Of a stretch of DNA of 55,956 nt, positions 37,637-46,147 are shown piece by piece. The translations under genes and the position numbers were made by a program. Numbering within the stretch: the stretch's first letter is position 1; every line of letters starts with the position of its first letter. Source of the stretch: Acidimicrobiaceae bacterium (GTDB taxonomy: Bacteria > Actinomycetota > Acidimicrobiia > Acidimicrobiales > UBA8592); assembly GCA_002712325.1 (NCBI GenBank), contig PATH01000007.1, forward strand, positions 64,304-120,259. Reading direction: 5' to 3'. The notes under the pieces were generated by a model that made no database searches, was not told the origin of the DNA, and saw nothing but the letters and a program-made list of their open reading frames with translations.

Positions 37637-39733
37637 GTGTCTTCAAAAAAACCATCTTCAGCTCAAAAGCCAAAACGAGCAAAATCTAAGAGCAACTCAC
37701 CACTCTTGCAATTTTTTGGTAGACCTCCCTTCAAGATTTCTTTTGTCGTCATTTTGACTTTCCTCACTGCCTTAGTCGCGATGTGGGCTATTGACAGTGC
37801 ACGTTTTGAAGGGAAAGTTGCCAGAAATGTTTCTGTGTCTGGTTATGATGTAGCCGGGTTATCACCTACAGAACTGTCGGTTGTACTGGAGAATATTTCG
37901 TCGACCTATTCCTCTACCCAAGTCATAATCAAAACTCCAGATGGAGAAGTTGAAACGACTGCGGGTGCAGTCGGCATTGCACTTGATCCTCTTGCTTCAG
38001 CAGAAATAATCCTTCAAGTTGGCGAAGGAAGTTTAATTACAGAACCGTTCAGATGGGCAAAGAGTCTTTTCACGAGTAGGTCATCAAATGTAGTGGTTCT
38101 TTTATCCTCAGAACTATCCCAACAATTAGTAAACACAATTGTGTCCGAGCAGCCTATTCCGATTGAACCTAAATGGAAAGTGGAGGAAGGCATTGTCGTA
38201 TCACTATCTGGAATACCGGCGAAAGCATTCAATCTAGATACTATCCAGGTTGATGTGCTAGAAGCTGCTCGCGCAGGCAAAAATCCCATTGAAGTCAACG
38301 TCAGGACTAGAGACATTATGCCTGATTTAACCGATTCCCAAGCAACGGCTTTTGCGCAGTCAGTTAACGGCCTTACCGAGGATGGCTTAGCTGTATCAGT
38401 AGGATCAAGAGCTCATAATTTCTCACCTCAAGAAGTTCGAAATTGGATGCTTTTCACGATGGACGAGGGAAGACCTAGCTATGACTTCGACAAATTCAAG
38501 ATTACTGAATCAATAAATAAAGCCCTCGGAGGCATTGTTGCAGATAGCGCTGATGAGCCGGAGCTTTCTGTTGAGAACGGGGAACTAAAAATCTTAAATT
38601 TAAGCGCAAAAGCCTGTTGCTCGAGTGATTCTCCAGACCTGATAATTGATGCAATTAACCAAAGGCAACGAGTCGTCAATCTGGAATTGATTGATGCATC
38701 AGATGGTACTGACGAGTTACTAAGTGCCTACGGCGTAACCGAACTGATTTCGAAAGCTACAACCCACCACCCTTGTTGCGCAAGCAGGGTAGCTAATATC
38801 CAACGATTTGCTGAACTGATGCAAGGAAAAGTTATCAGGCCCGGTGAGGCGATTTCGTTGAATAACACTGTAGGAGAGCGCACGGAGCCCAGAGGCTTTG
38901 TTGAAGCAGGAGTAATAGTCAATGGTGAACTTACTGAAGATGTTGGAGGAGGGATATCACAATTTGCAACAACCTTTTTTCAAGCCTCTTTCTACGCTGG
39001 GTTAGAGATTGAAGCCTATTTTCCCCATACGATTTGGTTTCAAAGGTACACTGACTTCGCTGGAAGGAAAGGCATTGAATCTACTATCTCGTGGCCTTCA
39101 CCAGATGTAAAGGTTAGGAATACCACGCCTTACCCTATACTCATTTGGCCGACCTGGACACACACATCTGTGAGCGTAAGTCTCTTCTCGACAAAGTACT
39201 TTGACGTAGAAGTTGCCGAACAAAAGTTCCGAATGTTCGAAGAATGTGAAATTATTGAAACTGTTAGACGGAGAGTCTCCCCTGATCAGATCGAGACTTT
39301 AGATGAGTTTGTGGCACGTTATCAACCGGAAAATGGAATTGATTGTGATGGTGAGCCCTCTTACCCTCGACCTCCAGACGCACCAATTGAGGTGGAAGCG
39401 GACCTCGATGGAAATTCCGTTACTGTCTCTTGGGAGAACCCAGAACCAGAAGGTGATTTTGATATTACTGATTATTTTCCGATTGAAGAATATGTTGTTA
39501 CTGCTGACCCCAGTGGGGAAACTTGTTCAGCTGTTCCCCCTCTATCATCATGCACTTTTTTAGGCTTAGAGGACGGCCAACCTTATACATTTACGGTTGT
39601 TGCAATCAATTCTGAAGGAGAGAGCGACAGTTCTGAACCTTCGAACGTTGTAACACCGTTAACGCCTGCTGAACCGACACCTGAACCAACACCCGAACCA
39701 ACACCAGAGCCAACGCCCGAAAATGGAGAATAG
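37637..39733 (+). CDS. VanW-family cell-envelope protein with PG-binding_4-like region, FN3-like domain and PTPE tail
   Basis: N-terminal TM; GKVIRPGEAISLNNTVGERTEPRGFVEAGVIVNGELTEDVGGGISQFATTFFQASFYAGLEIEAYFPHTIWFQRY; FN3-like VTVSWENPEPEG...YTFTVVAINSEGESDSSEPSNVVTP. Confidence 0.9.
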   Translation: MSSKKPSSAQKPKRAKSKSNSPLLQFFGRPPFKISFVVILTFLTALVAMWAIDSARFEGKVARNVSVSGYDVAGLSPTELSVVLENISSTYSSTQVIIKTPDGEVETTAGAVGIALDPLASAEIILQVGEGSLITEPFRWAKSLFTSRSSNVVVLLSSELSQQLVNTIVSEQPIPIEPKWKVEEGIVVSLSGIPAKAFNLDTIQVDVLEAARAGKNPIEVNVRTRDIMPDLTDSQATAFAQSVNGLTEDGLAVSVGSRAHNFSPQEVRNWMLFTMDEGRPSYDFDKFKITESINKALGGIVADSADEPELSVENGELKILNLSAKACCSSDSPDLIIDAINQRQRVVNLELIDASDGTDELLSAYGVTELISKATTHHPCCASRVANIQRFAELMQGKVIRPGEAISLNNTVGERTEPRGFVEAGVIVNGELTEDVGGGISQFATTFFQASFYAGLEIEAYFPHTIWFQRYTDFAGRKGIESTISWPSPDVKVRNTTPYPILIWPTWTHTSVSVSLFSTKYFDVEVAEQKFRMFEECEIIETVRRRVSPDQIETLDEFVARYQPENGIDCDGEPSYPRPPDAPIEVEADLDGNSVTVSWENPEPEGDFDITDYFPIEEYVVTADPSGETCSAVPPLSSCTFLGLEDGQPYTFTVVAINSEGESDSSEPSNVVTPLTPAEPTPEPTPEPTPEPTPENGE
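39671..39718 (+). repeat. 12-nt tandem repeat (4 copies) encoding (E-P-T-P)n
   Basis: gaaccgacacct / gaaccaacaccc / gaaccaacacca / gagccaacgccc. Confidence 0.95.
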
Positions 39734-39778
39734 TTCATCACGTGAGCAGGAATTCTTTCTTGCAGATAACCTTGAGGT

Positions 39779-41056
39779 GTGACGGAGAATTACCTTTCCA
39801 CTGATGTGATCATCGTTGGGGCTGGACCTGCCGGTTGCGCTGCGGCTATTGATTTATGTCGAAATGGAATTGATGTCATTATTCTTGATAAAGCAACTTT
39901 TCCCAGAGATAAATGCTGCGGAGATGGGTTAACGACTGATGCGTTAAGAATTCTTGATGAACTTGGTTTACGACCAGAATCAATTGCAAATTGGAATGCG
40001 GTAACTGACGCAATCATTTACTCACCAAAAGGAGAACGGACGGTGCTTCCCTTACCGGAGGGGAAAGGCCAGTTTGCGGCAATAGCACCAAGGATCGAAC
40101 TTGATCATCAGATTCTTGAGCTTGCTATTGCGGAGGGAGCTAAGTTACTTTGCCCGTTAGGGTTTTCAAACCTTGAACAATTTGAAGATTTCGTAAGAGT
40201 AGAGACGACAGATGGAACAGATATTTTTGCGCGCTATGTGATTGCGGCTGATGGGATGTGGTCTAGTGTTCGGAAAGCAACGAATGACGGGATAGAGGGA
40301 TACCGGGGTGATTGGCATGCGTTTAGACAATATTTTGCTAATACTGGACCTAACGCACAACATTTAACTGTCTGGTTTGAACCGGACCTGCTTCCTGGGT
40401 ATGTGTGGCTTTTCCCACTTCCAGGACAGCGCGCCAATGTAGGTTTTGGTATTTTGCGAGATCGCGACCACAGACTTAAAGATATGGGGCGCTTATGGAA
40501 GGACATATTAGCCAGACCCCATCTTCGAGAAATTTTGGGGAATGAGGCAATTCCAGAGGGCACTCATAAAGCTTGGCCTATTCCGACAAGGATGGCTGAA
40601 CTAAAAGCTACTAGCGATCGCGTGCTCTTTGTTGGGGATGCTATCGGAATAGCGGACCCTATGACAGGAGAAGGAATCGCGCAAGCTTTACAATCTGGGA
40701 GATTAGCCGCCGCCGCGCTTACGAAGGCAGGACCTTTTGATGTCTCAAAGGCAGAGTCCCAATACCGTTTATCGCTCGATAAAGCCCTAGCGCGAGATCA
40801 TAAGTTTGCAGGGCAGTTGCAATCTCTCCTGACATCTTCTATGGCGACTGAATTGGCGATCAAAGCAGCAAATATGAATGCATGGACTAGACGCAACTTT
40901 GCCCGCTGGCTGTTTGAGGATTATCCAAGAGCTCTTGTAATAACACCTGACAGATGGAGCTTTGGAGCTCTAAGCAATGACGGAGCGTATCAATCTAATG
41001 AGCGCGAAATGACTGCTGAGGATAATGAATTATTGTTCATCGGAGAGAACAAATGA
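39779..41056 (+). CDS. Geranylgeranyl reductase-family FAD-dependent oxidoreductase
   Basis: VIIVGAGPAGCAAAIDLCRNGIDVIILDKATFPRDKCCGDGLT; VIAADGMWSSVRK; LFVGDAIGIADPMTGEGIAQALQSG. Confidence 0.93.
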   Translation: MTENYLSTDVIIVGAGPAGCAAAIDLCRNGIDVIILDKATFPRDKCCGDGLTTDALRILDELGLRPESIANWNAVTDAIIYSPKGERTVLPLPEGKGQFAAIAPRIELDHQILELAIAEGAKLLCPLGFSNLEQFEDFVRVETTDGTDIFARYVIAADGMWSSVRKATNDGIEGYRGDWHAFRQYFANTGPNAQHLTVWFEPDLLPGYVWLFPLPGQRANVGFGILRDRDHRLKDMGRLWKDILARPHLREILGNEAIPEGTHKAWPIPTRMAELKATSDRVLFVGDAIGIADPMTGEGIAQALQSGRLAAAALTKAGPFDVSKAESQYRLSLDKALARDHKFAGQLQSLLTSSMATELAIKAANMNAWTRRNFARWLFEDYPRALVITPDRWSFGALSNDGAYQSNEREMTAEDNELLFIGENK

Positions 41057-41592
41057 GTGAACCAATTAACGTTTCACTTCCGCCTTCAGTTGATGACTTT
41101 GACCTAGCCATTGATACAGGGTGGGAGTATCTTCGTTCCTATGAGCATCTAAACCGAATATTCTACACAGCTTCTGCTGTTGGGGATTTTAGTTTGATTT
41201 GGCACATGCTAAATCTTGCTCGGCGCATAAACAACCCTGACCGTAGAGGGTCTATTCTTGAATTGTCCCTACTATTGGGAGCAGAATCTTTGATAGTGAA
41301 TCAAGGCTTGAAAAGGCTTTTCAGGCGAAGCAGGCCCGATATGGGATCGCGGACTCACCCGCATAAAATCAGAAAGCCTCAAACGTCTAGTTTCCCTAGC
41401 GGACACGCAAGTTCTGCTGTCCTCGCAGCGTCAATTCTTTCTGAAGGGAGCAAGCTGTCGGCAGTATATAAAGTGTTAGCTGCTTTGGTTGCTACTTCTA
41501 GAATCCATGTTCGAGCACATCATGCTTCTGATGTTATAGCTGGAGCAACTGTTGGTCTTATTTTCACAAAATTGATTAAATCAAAGAGGTAA
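41053..41592 (+). CDS. PAP2-superfamily phosphatase
   Basis: KRLFRRSRPD, SSFPSGHASSA, SRIHVRAHHASDVIAG (the three acid-phosphatase motifs); ATGA overlap with upstream gene. Confidence 0.92.
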   Translation: MSEPINVSLPPSVDDFDLAIDTGWEYLRSYEHLNRIFYTASAVGDFSLIWHMLNLARRINNPDRRGSILELSLLLGAESLIVNQGLKRLFRRSRPDMGSRTHPHKIRKPQTSSFPSGHASSAVLAASILSEGSKLSAVYKVLAALVATSRIHVRAHHASDVIAGATVGLIFTKLIKSKR

Positions 41593-41594
41593 AG

Positions 41595-41768
41595 CTATAG
41601 AGCTGAAGCTGGATGTTTTTCAACAGGTTCAAATTGCATCAAAGCCAAACGGATATCAAGCAACAGATCACTGACTTCAGCAGAAGAGATGATTTCCCTA
41701 CTTTGGATTCGCTCGAGTTGTTCGTCTATTAAACCAAGAGCTTGGTCAACGCTTTGAGACATTTCCAT
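41595..41768 (-). CDS. Small acidic helical protein (57 aa), not in supplied ORF track
   Basis: MEMSQSVDQALGLIDEQLERIQSREIISSAEVSDLLLDIRLALMQFEPVEKHPASAL*; GGAG upstream of ATG; fills the gap between PAP2 and LLM genes. Confidence 0.65.
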   Translation of the reverse strand: MEMSQSVDQALGLIDEQLERIQSREIISSAEVSDLLLDIRLALMQFEPVEKHPASAL

Positions 41769-41782
41769 GGTGAACTCCGTTC

Positions 41783-41802
41783 AGATTAGATAGGTCTAAT
41801 CT
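41783..41802. repeat. 8-bp perfect inverted repeat AGATTAGA-TAGG-TCTAATCT, T-run on + strand side
   Basis: Read directly; followed on + strand by AATTTTTT. Confidence 0.9.
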
Positions 41803-41854
41803 AATTTTTTCTCATCTGTAGCATCTTTTGCAAACCATTCTCAAAAAAATGAGA

Positions 41855-42817
41855 TCACCTTGGGGCTAAGTCTTCGATAGCCTGGTATGGGTCAATGCCA
41901 CCAAAGGGCATTATCATCAGAGCAGCAGTAGTAACTCCATTTTCTATGTATCGATCAATATGATCACGGCATTGTTTTGGAGTTCCATGAACTACCAAAT
42001 CATCGACTACGCTGTCTGGCATGGCCTCCAGAGAGCCCGCGCGATCACCGCTATCCCAGAGTTGCCAATGCTCCCCTAGAACATCTGATCTGCCTAGCCA
42101 CTCATGGAACTTCCTGTACACAGGGACGTTAAGGTAGGATGCTATTGCTCTCTTGGCTTGCATTCTAACTGTTTCCGAATCTTCGTTAGGGCAAACAAAT
42201 ATTCGTGCAACTATTTCTTTATTGGGTCCTTGGTCGTGGACTACTTTTGAAACAGTTTTAACATCCTCTGCAGATAACCAGTTAATGATTGCCCCGTCTG
42301 CTTCTTGTCCTGCTAGTCGGAGCATTCCCTCCCTCAGCGCTGCAACAAGAATTGGAACTCGTTCAGTTGGTGGTGGCATTCCTAACCGAAAACCTTTTAC
42401 CTGCATCGTTTCAAATTCTGCGTCTACCTTTTCGCCACTTAACGCTATTTTGAGAAATCGTACGAGGTCACGAGTTTTTTTGTATGGTTCTTGGAAAGGA
42501 ATACCGTTCCAGGATTCAACTATCACGTTGGATGAGGACCCGATACCTAGGACGAAACGCGAGGGTGCAATAGCAGCCATCGTTGCGACTGATTGCGCCA
42601 TTAACGCTGGACCCCTAGTGAATGCTGGGACGATGGCGGTACCTAGTCTTAACTCTGGAGCGTGAACAGCGCCGAGGACAAGAGGCATAAACGCGTCTGG
42701 GCCATTTGCTTCCGAAGACCAAGCCTCTTTGTATCCGAGTTCAACTAGTTTTCTAAAGCCCGCTTGTTGGTTATCAAGTGCCATTGGCAAAGGCACTGTC
42801 ATTGCGTAGTTACCCAT
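41855..42817 (-). CDS. LLM-class (probably F420-dependent) flavin oxidoreductase
   Basis: ELGYKEAWSSEANGPDAFMPLVLGAVHAPELRLGTAIVPAFTRGPALMAQSVATMAAIAPSRFVLGIGSSSNVIVESWNG. Confidence 0.93.
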   Translation of the reverse strand: MGNYAMTVPLPMALDNQQAGFRKLVELGYKEAWSSEANGPDAFMPLVLGAVHAPELRLGTAIVPAFTRGPALMAQSVATMAAIAPSRFVLGIGSSSNVIVESWNGIPFQEPYKKTRDLVRFLKIALSGEKVDAEFETMQVKGFRLGMPPPTERVPILVAALREGMLRLAGQEADGAIINWLSAEDVKTVSKVVHDQGPNKEIVARIFVCPNEDSETVRMQAKRAIASYLNVPVYRKFHEWLGRSDVLGEHWQLWDSGDRAGSLEAMPDSVVDDLVVHGTPKQCRDHIDRYIENGVTTAALMIMPFGGIDPYQAIEDLAPR

Positions 42818-42825
42818 TCAATTGC

Positions 42826-43680
42826 CTATTCATATGTGTAGAAACCCTTTCCGGTTTTTCTTCCTAAATGCCCTGCAGTTACCATACGTTTCAAAATGGG
42901 AGGTGGTGCATATGTGGGCTCTTTGAATTCATCGTAAAGGACCTCAGCAACCAATTGAAGGGTGTCTAAGCCGATAAGGTCTGATAACTCTAGAGGGCCT
43001 TGGGGGTGAGCGCAGCCAAATTTCATTCCAGCATCAATATCTTCTTTTGAAGCTTGTCCCCTGTCATACATATGCATTGCTTGAAGTAAATAAGGTACCA
43101 GTAGGCGGTTAACTACAAAACCTGCGCGATCAATTGTCCTGATTGGGTGCTTACCCATCACTTCTCTGGTGAATGACTCCACTTTATCTAACGTCTCTTC
43201 AGAGGTTACCTCGGAAGCAATCAATTCAACTAAAGGTTGGACAGTCGCTGGATTGAAAAAGTGCATACCAAGTACTTGTGGTCCGCGATTGGTGGAGTCT
43301 GCTATCTCTCCTATGGAAATTGAGGATGTGTTTGAAGCAAGAATGCCATCTTTTTGGACAATTTCATCAAGTGTTTTGAATACAGATGCTTTGACTGAAG
43401 GGGATTCTACAACTGCTTCAATCACAAGGTCTCTGTCTGTGAGTTCATCAAACGTTGTAGTGAAGGATATTCTGTTCAGGAGCCCTGCTCTATCTCCATC
43501 AGTCATCTTTCCTCGTGACACTGCTTTTTCTGTGCTTACTTCTAATTTCTTTTGAGCTTGCTCGGCCAGCGAAGCATCAATCTCTACGACGATGGTATCG
43601 CATCCCGATTTAGCTGCCACTTCCGCTATTCCGGACCCCATTGTTCCGCCACCGATGACGGCTATTTTCTTAATAGTCAT
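42826..43680 (-). CDS. 3-hydroxybutyryl-CoA dehydrogenase
   Basis: IAVIGGGTMGSGIAEVAAKSGCDTIVVEID; LASNTSSISIGEIA; LGMHFFNPATVQPLVELI; GRKTGKGFYTYE. Confidence 0.95.
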   Translation of the reverse strand: MTIKKIAVIGGGTMGSGIAEVAAKSGCDTIVVEIDASLAEQAQKKLEVSTEKAVSRGKMTDGDRAGLLNRISFTTTFDELTDRDLVIEAVVESPSVKASVFKTLDEIVQKDGILASNTSSISIGEIADSTNRGPQVLGMHFFNPATVQPLVELIASEVTSEETLDKVESFTREVMGKHPIRTIDRAGFVVNRLLVPYLLQAMHMYDRGQASKEDIDAGMKFGCAHPQGPLELSDLIGLDTLQLVAEVLYDEFKEPTYAPPPILKRMVTAGHLGRKTGKGFYTYE

Positions 43681-43762
43681 GACTTATCTCCTTGTCCTTG
43701 AGGAAGGTTACTAGGGTCTGAAGACTTATGGCAAAGATATACGAAAAGAGGGTAAGAATAGA

Positions 43763-43786
43763 ATTGTCACACCCGTGGTGGACAAT
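43763..43786. repeat. Near-perfect dyad ATTGTC(A)CACC-CGT-GGTGGACAAT (10-bp arms, one bulged A)
   Basis: Read directly, immediately upstream of/overlapping the possible GTG start of the next small ORF. Confidence 0.85.
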
Positions 43787-43792
43787 GAGAAT

Positions 43793-43945
43793 ATGGAAAA
43801 ACAACTAACTCTCATTGAAACAAATAACACCAGTTGGCAATTAACTGATGCTGATAAAGAAGTCGCCAGGCGTGGCCTTGCAGCTTCGAGGAAGGCACTT
43901 CAGGAGGGGCGAAGACGGCTCGCTGATCTCCTGAATGCTGCATAG
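43793..43945 (+). CDS. Small basic helical protein (50 aa; alternative GTG at 43778), not in supplied ORF track
   Basis: MEKQLTLIETNNTSWQLTDADKEVARRGLAASRKALQEGRRRLADLLNAA*; occupies otherwise empty divergent/convergent gap. Confidence 0.65.
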   Translation: MEKQLTLIETNNTSWQLTDADKEVARRGLAASRKALQEGRRRLADLLNAA

Positions 43946-43968
43946 ATCGGGTAACTAAGCCACCTAGG

Positions 43969-44355
43969 TCATGTGTTTAAGGGTTTGATCAACACCTCAA
44001 GCATATGTTGCCATTCCTTGGTTGATCTGATTGCGCTCATTGTGAGCAAATACTTTTCATATTCGCCGTCAACTTTTAGGTTTCCTTGCATAAAGCAAGC
44101 AACTATGGACTTTTCCTGCTGCAGGATGGAAAGTGCTTCTTTGTATGTCGTCGTTATAGAACAGGTCGGGGACGGATGTTTTCCTAATTCTGCGTCCGTT
44201 ATTTTCCCTTTTTTGATGTCAATGTAGTACCGAACTTTACCTTGAGGTGCTCCAGAAATTTCGTATTGGCATGTGATGGAAAGATCTGCTGAGGGCAATT
44301 TTGACCCGTGTTGTTTCAACGAATTTAACCATTCTTCGCTAAAGAGGTCGTTCAT
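43969..44355 (-). CDS. SCP2 sterol-binding-domain protein
   Basis: VRYYIDIKKGKITDAELGKHPSPTCSITTTYKEALSILQQEKSIVACFMQGNLKVDGEYEKYL. Confidence 0.88.
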   Translation of the reverse strand: MNDLFSEEWLNSLKQHGSKLPSADLSITCQYEISGAPQGKVRYYIDIKKGKITDAELGKHPSPTCSITTTYKEALSILQQEKSIVACFMQGNLKVDGEYEKYLLTMSAIRSTKEWQHMLEVLIKPLNT

Positions 44356-45206
44356 TCTACACCTTTGAAAAGGTCGGTTTCCCTATCTATTGGACCTACT
44401 CTGCTGAAAGCTAGTATGTAATCATCCCAGGGATACGCTTCAGCAGATTTTTCTGACGGTAGCCCAAACCAGAATGGAGACTCAGGGTCAACTTGTGTCG
44501 CGTGAGCTAAAAGAGCGTCTGTTCTTCGTTGAGAAAACTGGGATACGTCAATTTTTGTGGTGATTCGGTGGTCCTGTGACGGTCGGTCAAACCATGCTTC
44601 ATTGAATGGAGATTCAATCTTCAGTTGAATAAACATGTTATGTAGTGCTTCGATACGGGCCCGACTCCAAGTTGTGTAATACAGCTTGAGTGGTGTCCAT
44701 GGTTCTCCTAAGTCAGGGAACTTCAATGGGTCTCCTGCAGCCTCCCAAGCCGGCAAGCTGATATCGAATACTCTTAGATGGTCTGGGTGTTGGTAGCCTT
44801 GCTGGTCGTCGGGATATGTCACTATGACATGGGGTTTCTCTTGTCTTATAATTCTGACAAGCCTTCCAACTGCTTCATCGAGCGGAGCATTTGCAAAGCA
44901 GTCTGGGTTTGCATTTGCTTCTGTATCTGGCATTCCTGAATCTCTGTATCCTAGGTAATGGACACGCTTGTACCCTATGATCTTCGCAGCTTTTGCCAGT
45001 TCTTCTTGTCGCACTTTCGCCAGATTCTCTTTGATTTCGGGTTTGTCCATTGCGGGATTCAAAATGTCACCCTCTTCTCCCCCTGTGCAACAGACTAAGG
45101 TAGTTGTTACACCTGCGTCAGAATAAAGAGCAACAGATCCTGCTCCTTTGGATGATTCGTCGTCTGGATGAGCATGGATTGTCATCATTCGGTATTCACT
45201 TAGCAC
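44352..45206 (-). CDS. mca: Mycothiol conjugate amidase Mca-like PIG-L deacetylase
   Basis: MMTIHAHPDDESSKGAGSVALYSDAGVTTTLVCCTGGEEGDILNP; YPDDQQGYQHPDHLRVFD. Confidence 0.88.
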   Translation of the reverse strand: MLSEYRMMTIHAHPDDESSKGAGSVALYSDAGVTTTLVCCTGGEEGDILNPAMDKPEIKENLAKVRQEELAKAAKIIGYKRVHYLGYRDSGMPDTEANANPDCFANAPLDEAVGRLVRIIRQEKPHVIVTYPDDQQGYQHPDHLRVFDISLPAWEAAGDPLKFPDLGEPWTPLKLYYTTWSRARIEALHNMFIQLKIESPFNEAWFDRPSQDHRITTKIDVSQFSQRRTDALLAHATQVDPESPFWFGLPSEKSAEAYPWDDYILAFSRVGPIDRETDLFKGVE

Positions 45207-45231
45207 AAGGAATAACTTACACTTGTTTTGT

Positions 45232-45244
45232 GTGGATAATCCAC
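45232..45244. promoter_or_regulatory. Candidate operator: 13-bp palindrome GTGGATAATCCAC in divergent mca/SDR region
   Basis: Perfect 6-bp arms around a central A, between divergent starts. Confidence 0.35.
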
Positions 45245-45301
45245 CTGTAGAAATGCATATGGAAGTTTTGACGAGTAGGGTCGGCTAGAGATTTAGAGGA
45301 G

Positions 45302-46147
45302 ATGAGGATTGGGATGAGCGGAAGACTTGAAGGTAAGGTAGCGATCATTACTGGAGGTGCCAGTGGTATTGGGGAAGGCACTGTTCGTCGCTTTGTTGAG
45401 GAGGGCGCCAAGTGCATTGTTGCTGATATTCAAGAGGGTTTAGCGCAGTCTCTTGCAGAAGAGATTGGAGAAAACGTTGCCCCATTCACACTTGATGTCG
45501 CTGACGAAGATCAAGTAAAAGCGTGCGTGGATTTTGCTGTGAATCAATTTGGGAAACTTGACGTCATGTTTAATAATGCTGGAATTCTGGGTTCGGTTGG
45601 ACCCATTGCTGATATTGAGCGCGATGGCTGGTTGCGCACTATTGATGTTTTGCTCAATAGTGTTTTCTATGGGATTAAACATGCTGCACGAGTTATGCAA
45701 GGTCAAGGATTTGGTTCAATCATCAATACTGCTTCAACTGCTGGAGTTCGCGCCGGTTTGGGCCCACACGTTTACACTGCAGCAAAACATGCAGTCGTTG
45801 GTTTATCACAATCAGTTGCCACAGAATTAGGTCCACACGGTATTCGTTGTAACGTAATTGCTCCTGGTGGAACAGTTTCGGGTTTAACAGCGCGACTTGT
45901 TACTGGCGACCATCAGGATTTGGATAAAGCATCAAAACTTATTGGCGCTAATAATCCCTTACGTCGTGCCGGCACGCCAGAGGATATCGCTAATGCTGTT
46001 CTTTACTTGGCATCTGATGAAGCCAGCTTCACGAATGGGGCTGTTCTTGTCGTGGATGCAGCTGGAGAGAGCATTGCAGACAGAAATAGTCGCTTTGTTG
46101 ACATGGGTTCGCAAACTGTTCAGGAAGCGGACCGAAGCGGGGTTTAG
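45302..46147 (+). CDS. Short-chain dehydrogenase/reductase
   Basis: GKVAIITGGASGIGEGTVRRFVEEGA; NNAGILG; YTAAKHAVVGLSQSVATELGPHGIRCNVIAPGG; start may be ATG at 45314. Confidence 0.95.
   Translation: MRIGMSGRLEGKVAIITGGASGIGEGTVRRFVEEGAKCIVADIQEGLAQSLAEEIGENVAPFTLDVADEDQVKACVDFAVNQFGKLDVMFNNAGILGSVGPIADIERDGWLRTIDVLLNSVFYGIKHAARVMQGQGFGSIINTASTAGVRAGLGPHVYTAAKHAVVGLSQSVATELGPHGIRCNVIAPGGTVSGLTARLVTGDHQDLDKASKLIGANNPLRRAGTPEDIANAVLYLASDEASFTNGAVLVVDAAGESIADRNSRFVDMGSQTVQEADRSGV

Noticed and set aside
42153-42665. 170-aa + strand ORF inside the LLM oxidoreductase gene
   Set aside because: Antisense shadow ORF of a well-supported CDS; no recognisable domain.
43169-43555. 128-aa + strand ORF inside the 3-hydroxybutyryl-CoA dehydrogenase gene
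   Set aside because: Antisense shadow ORF.
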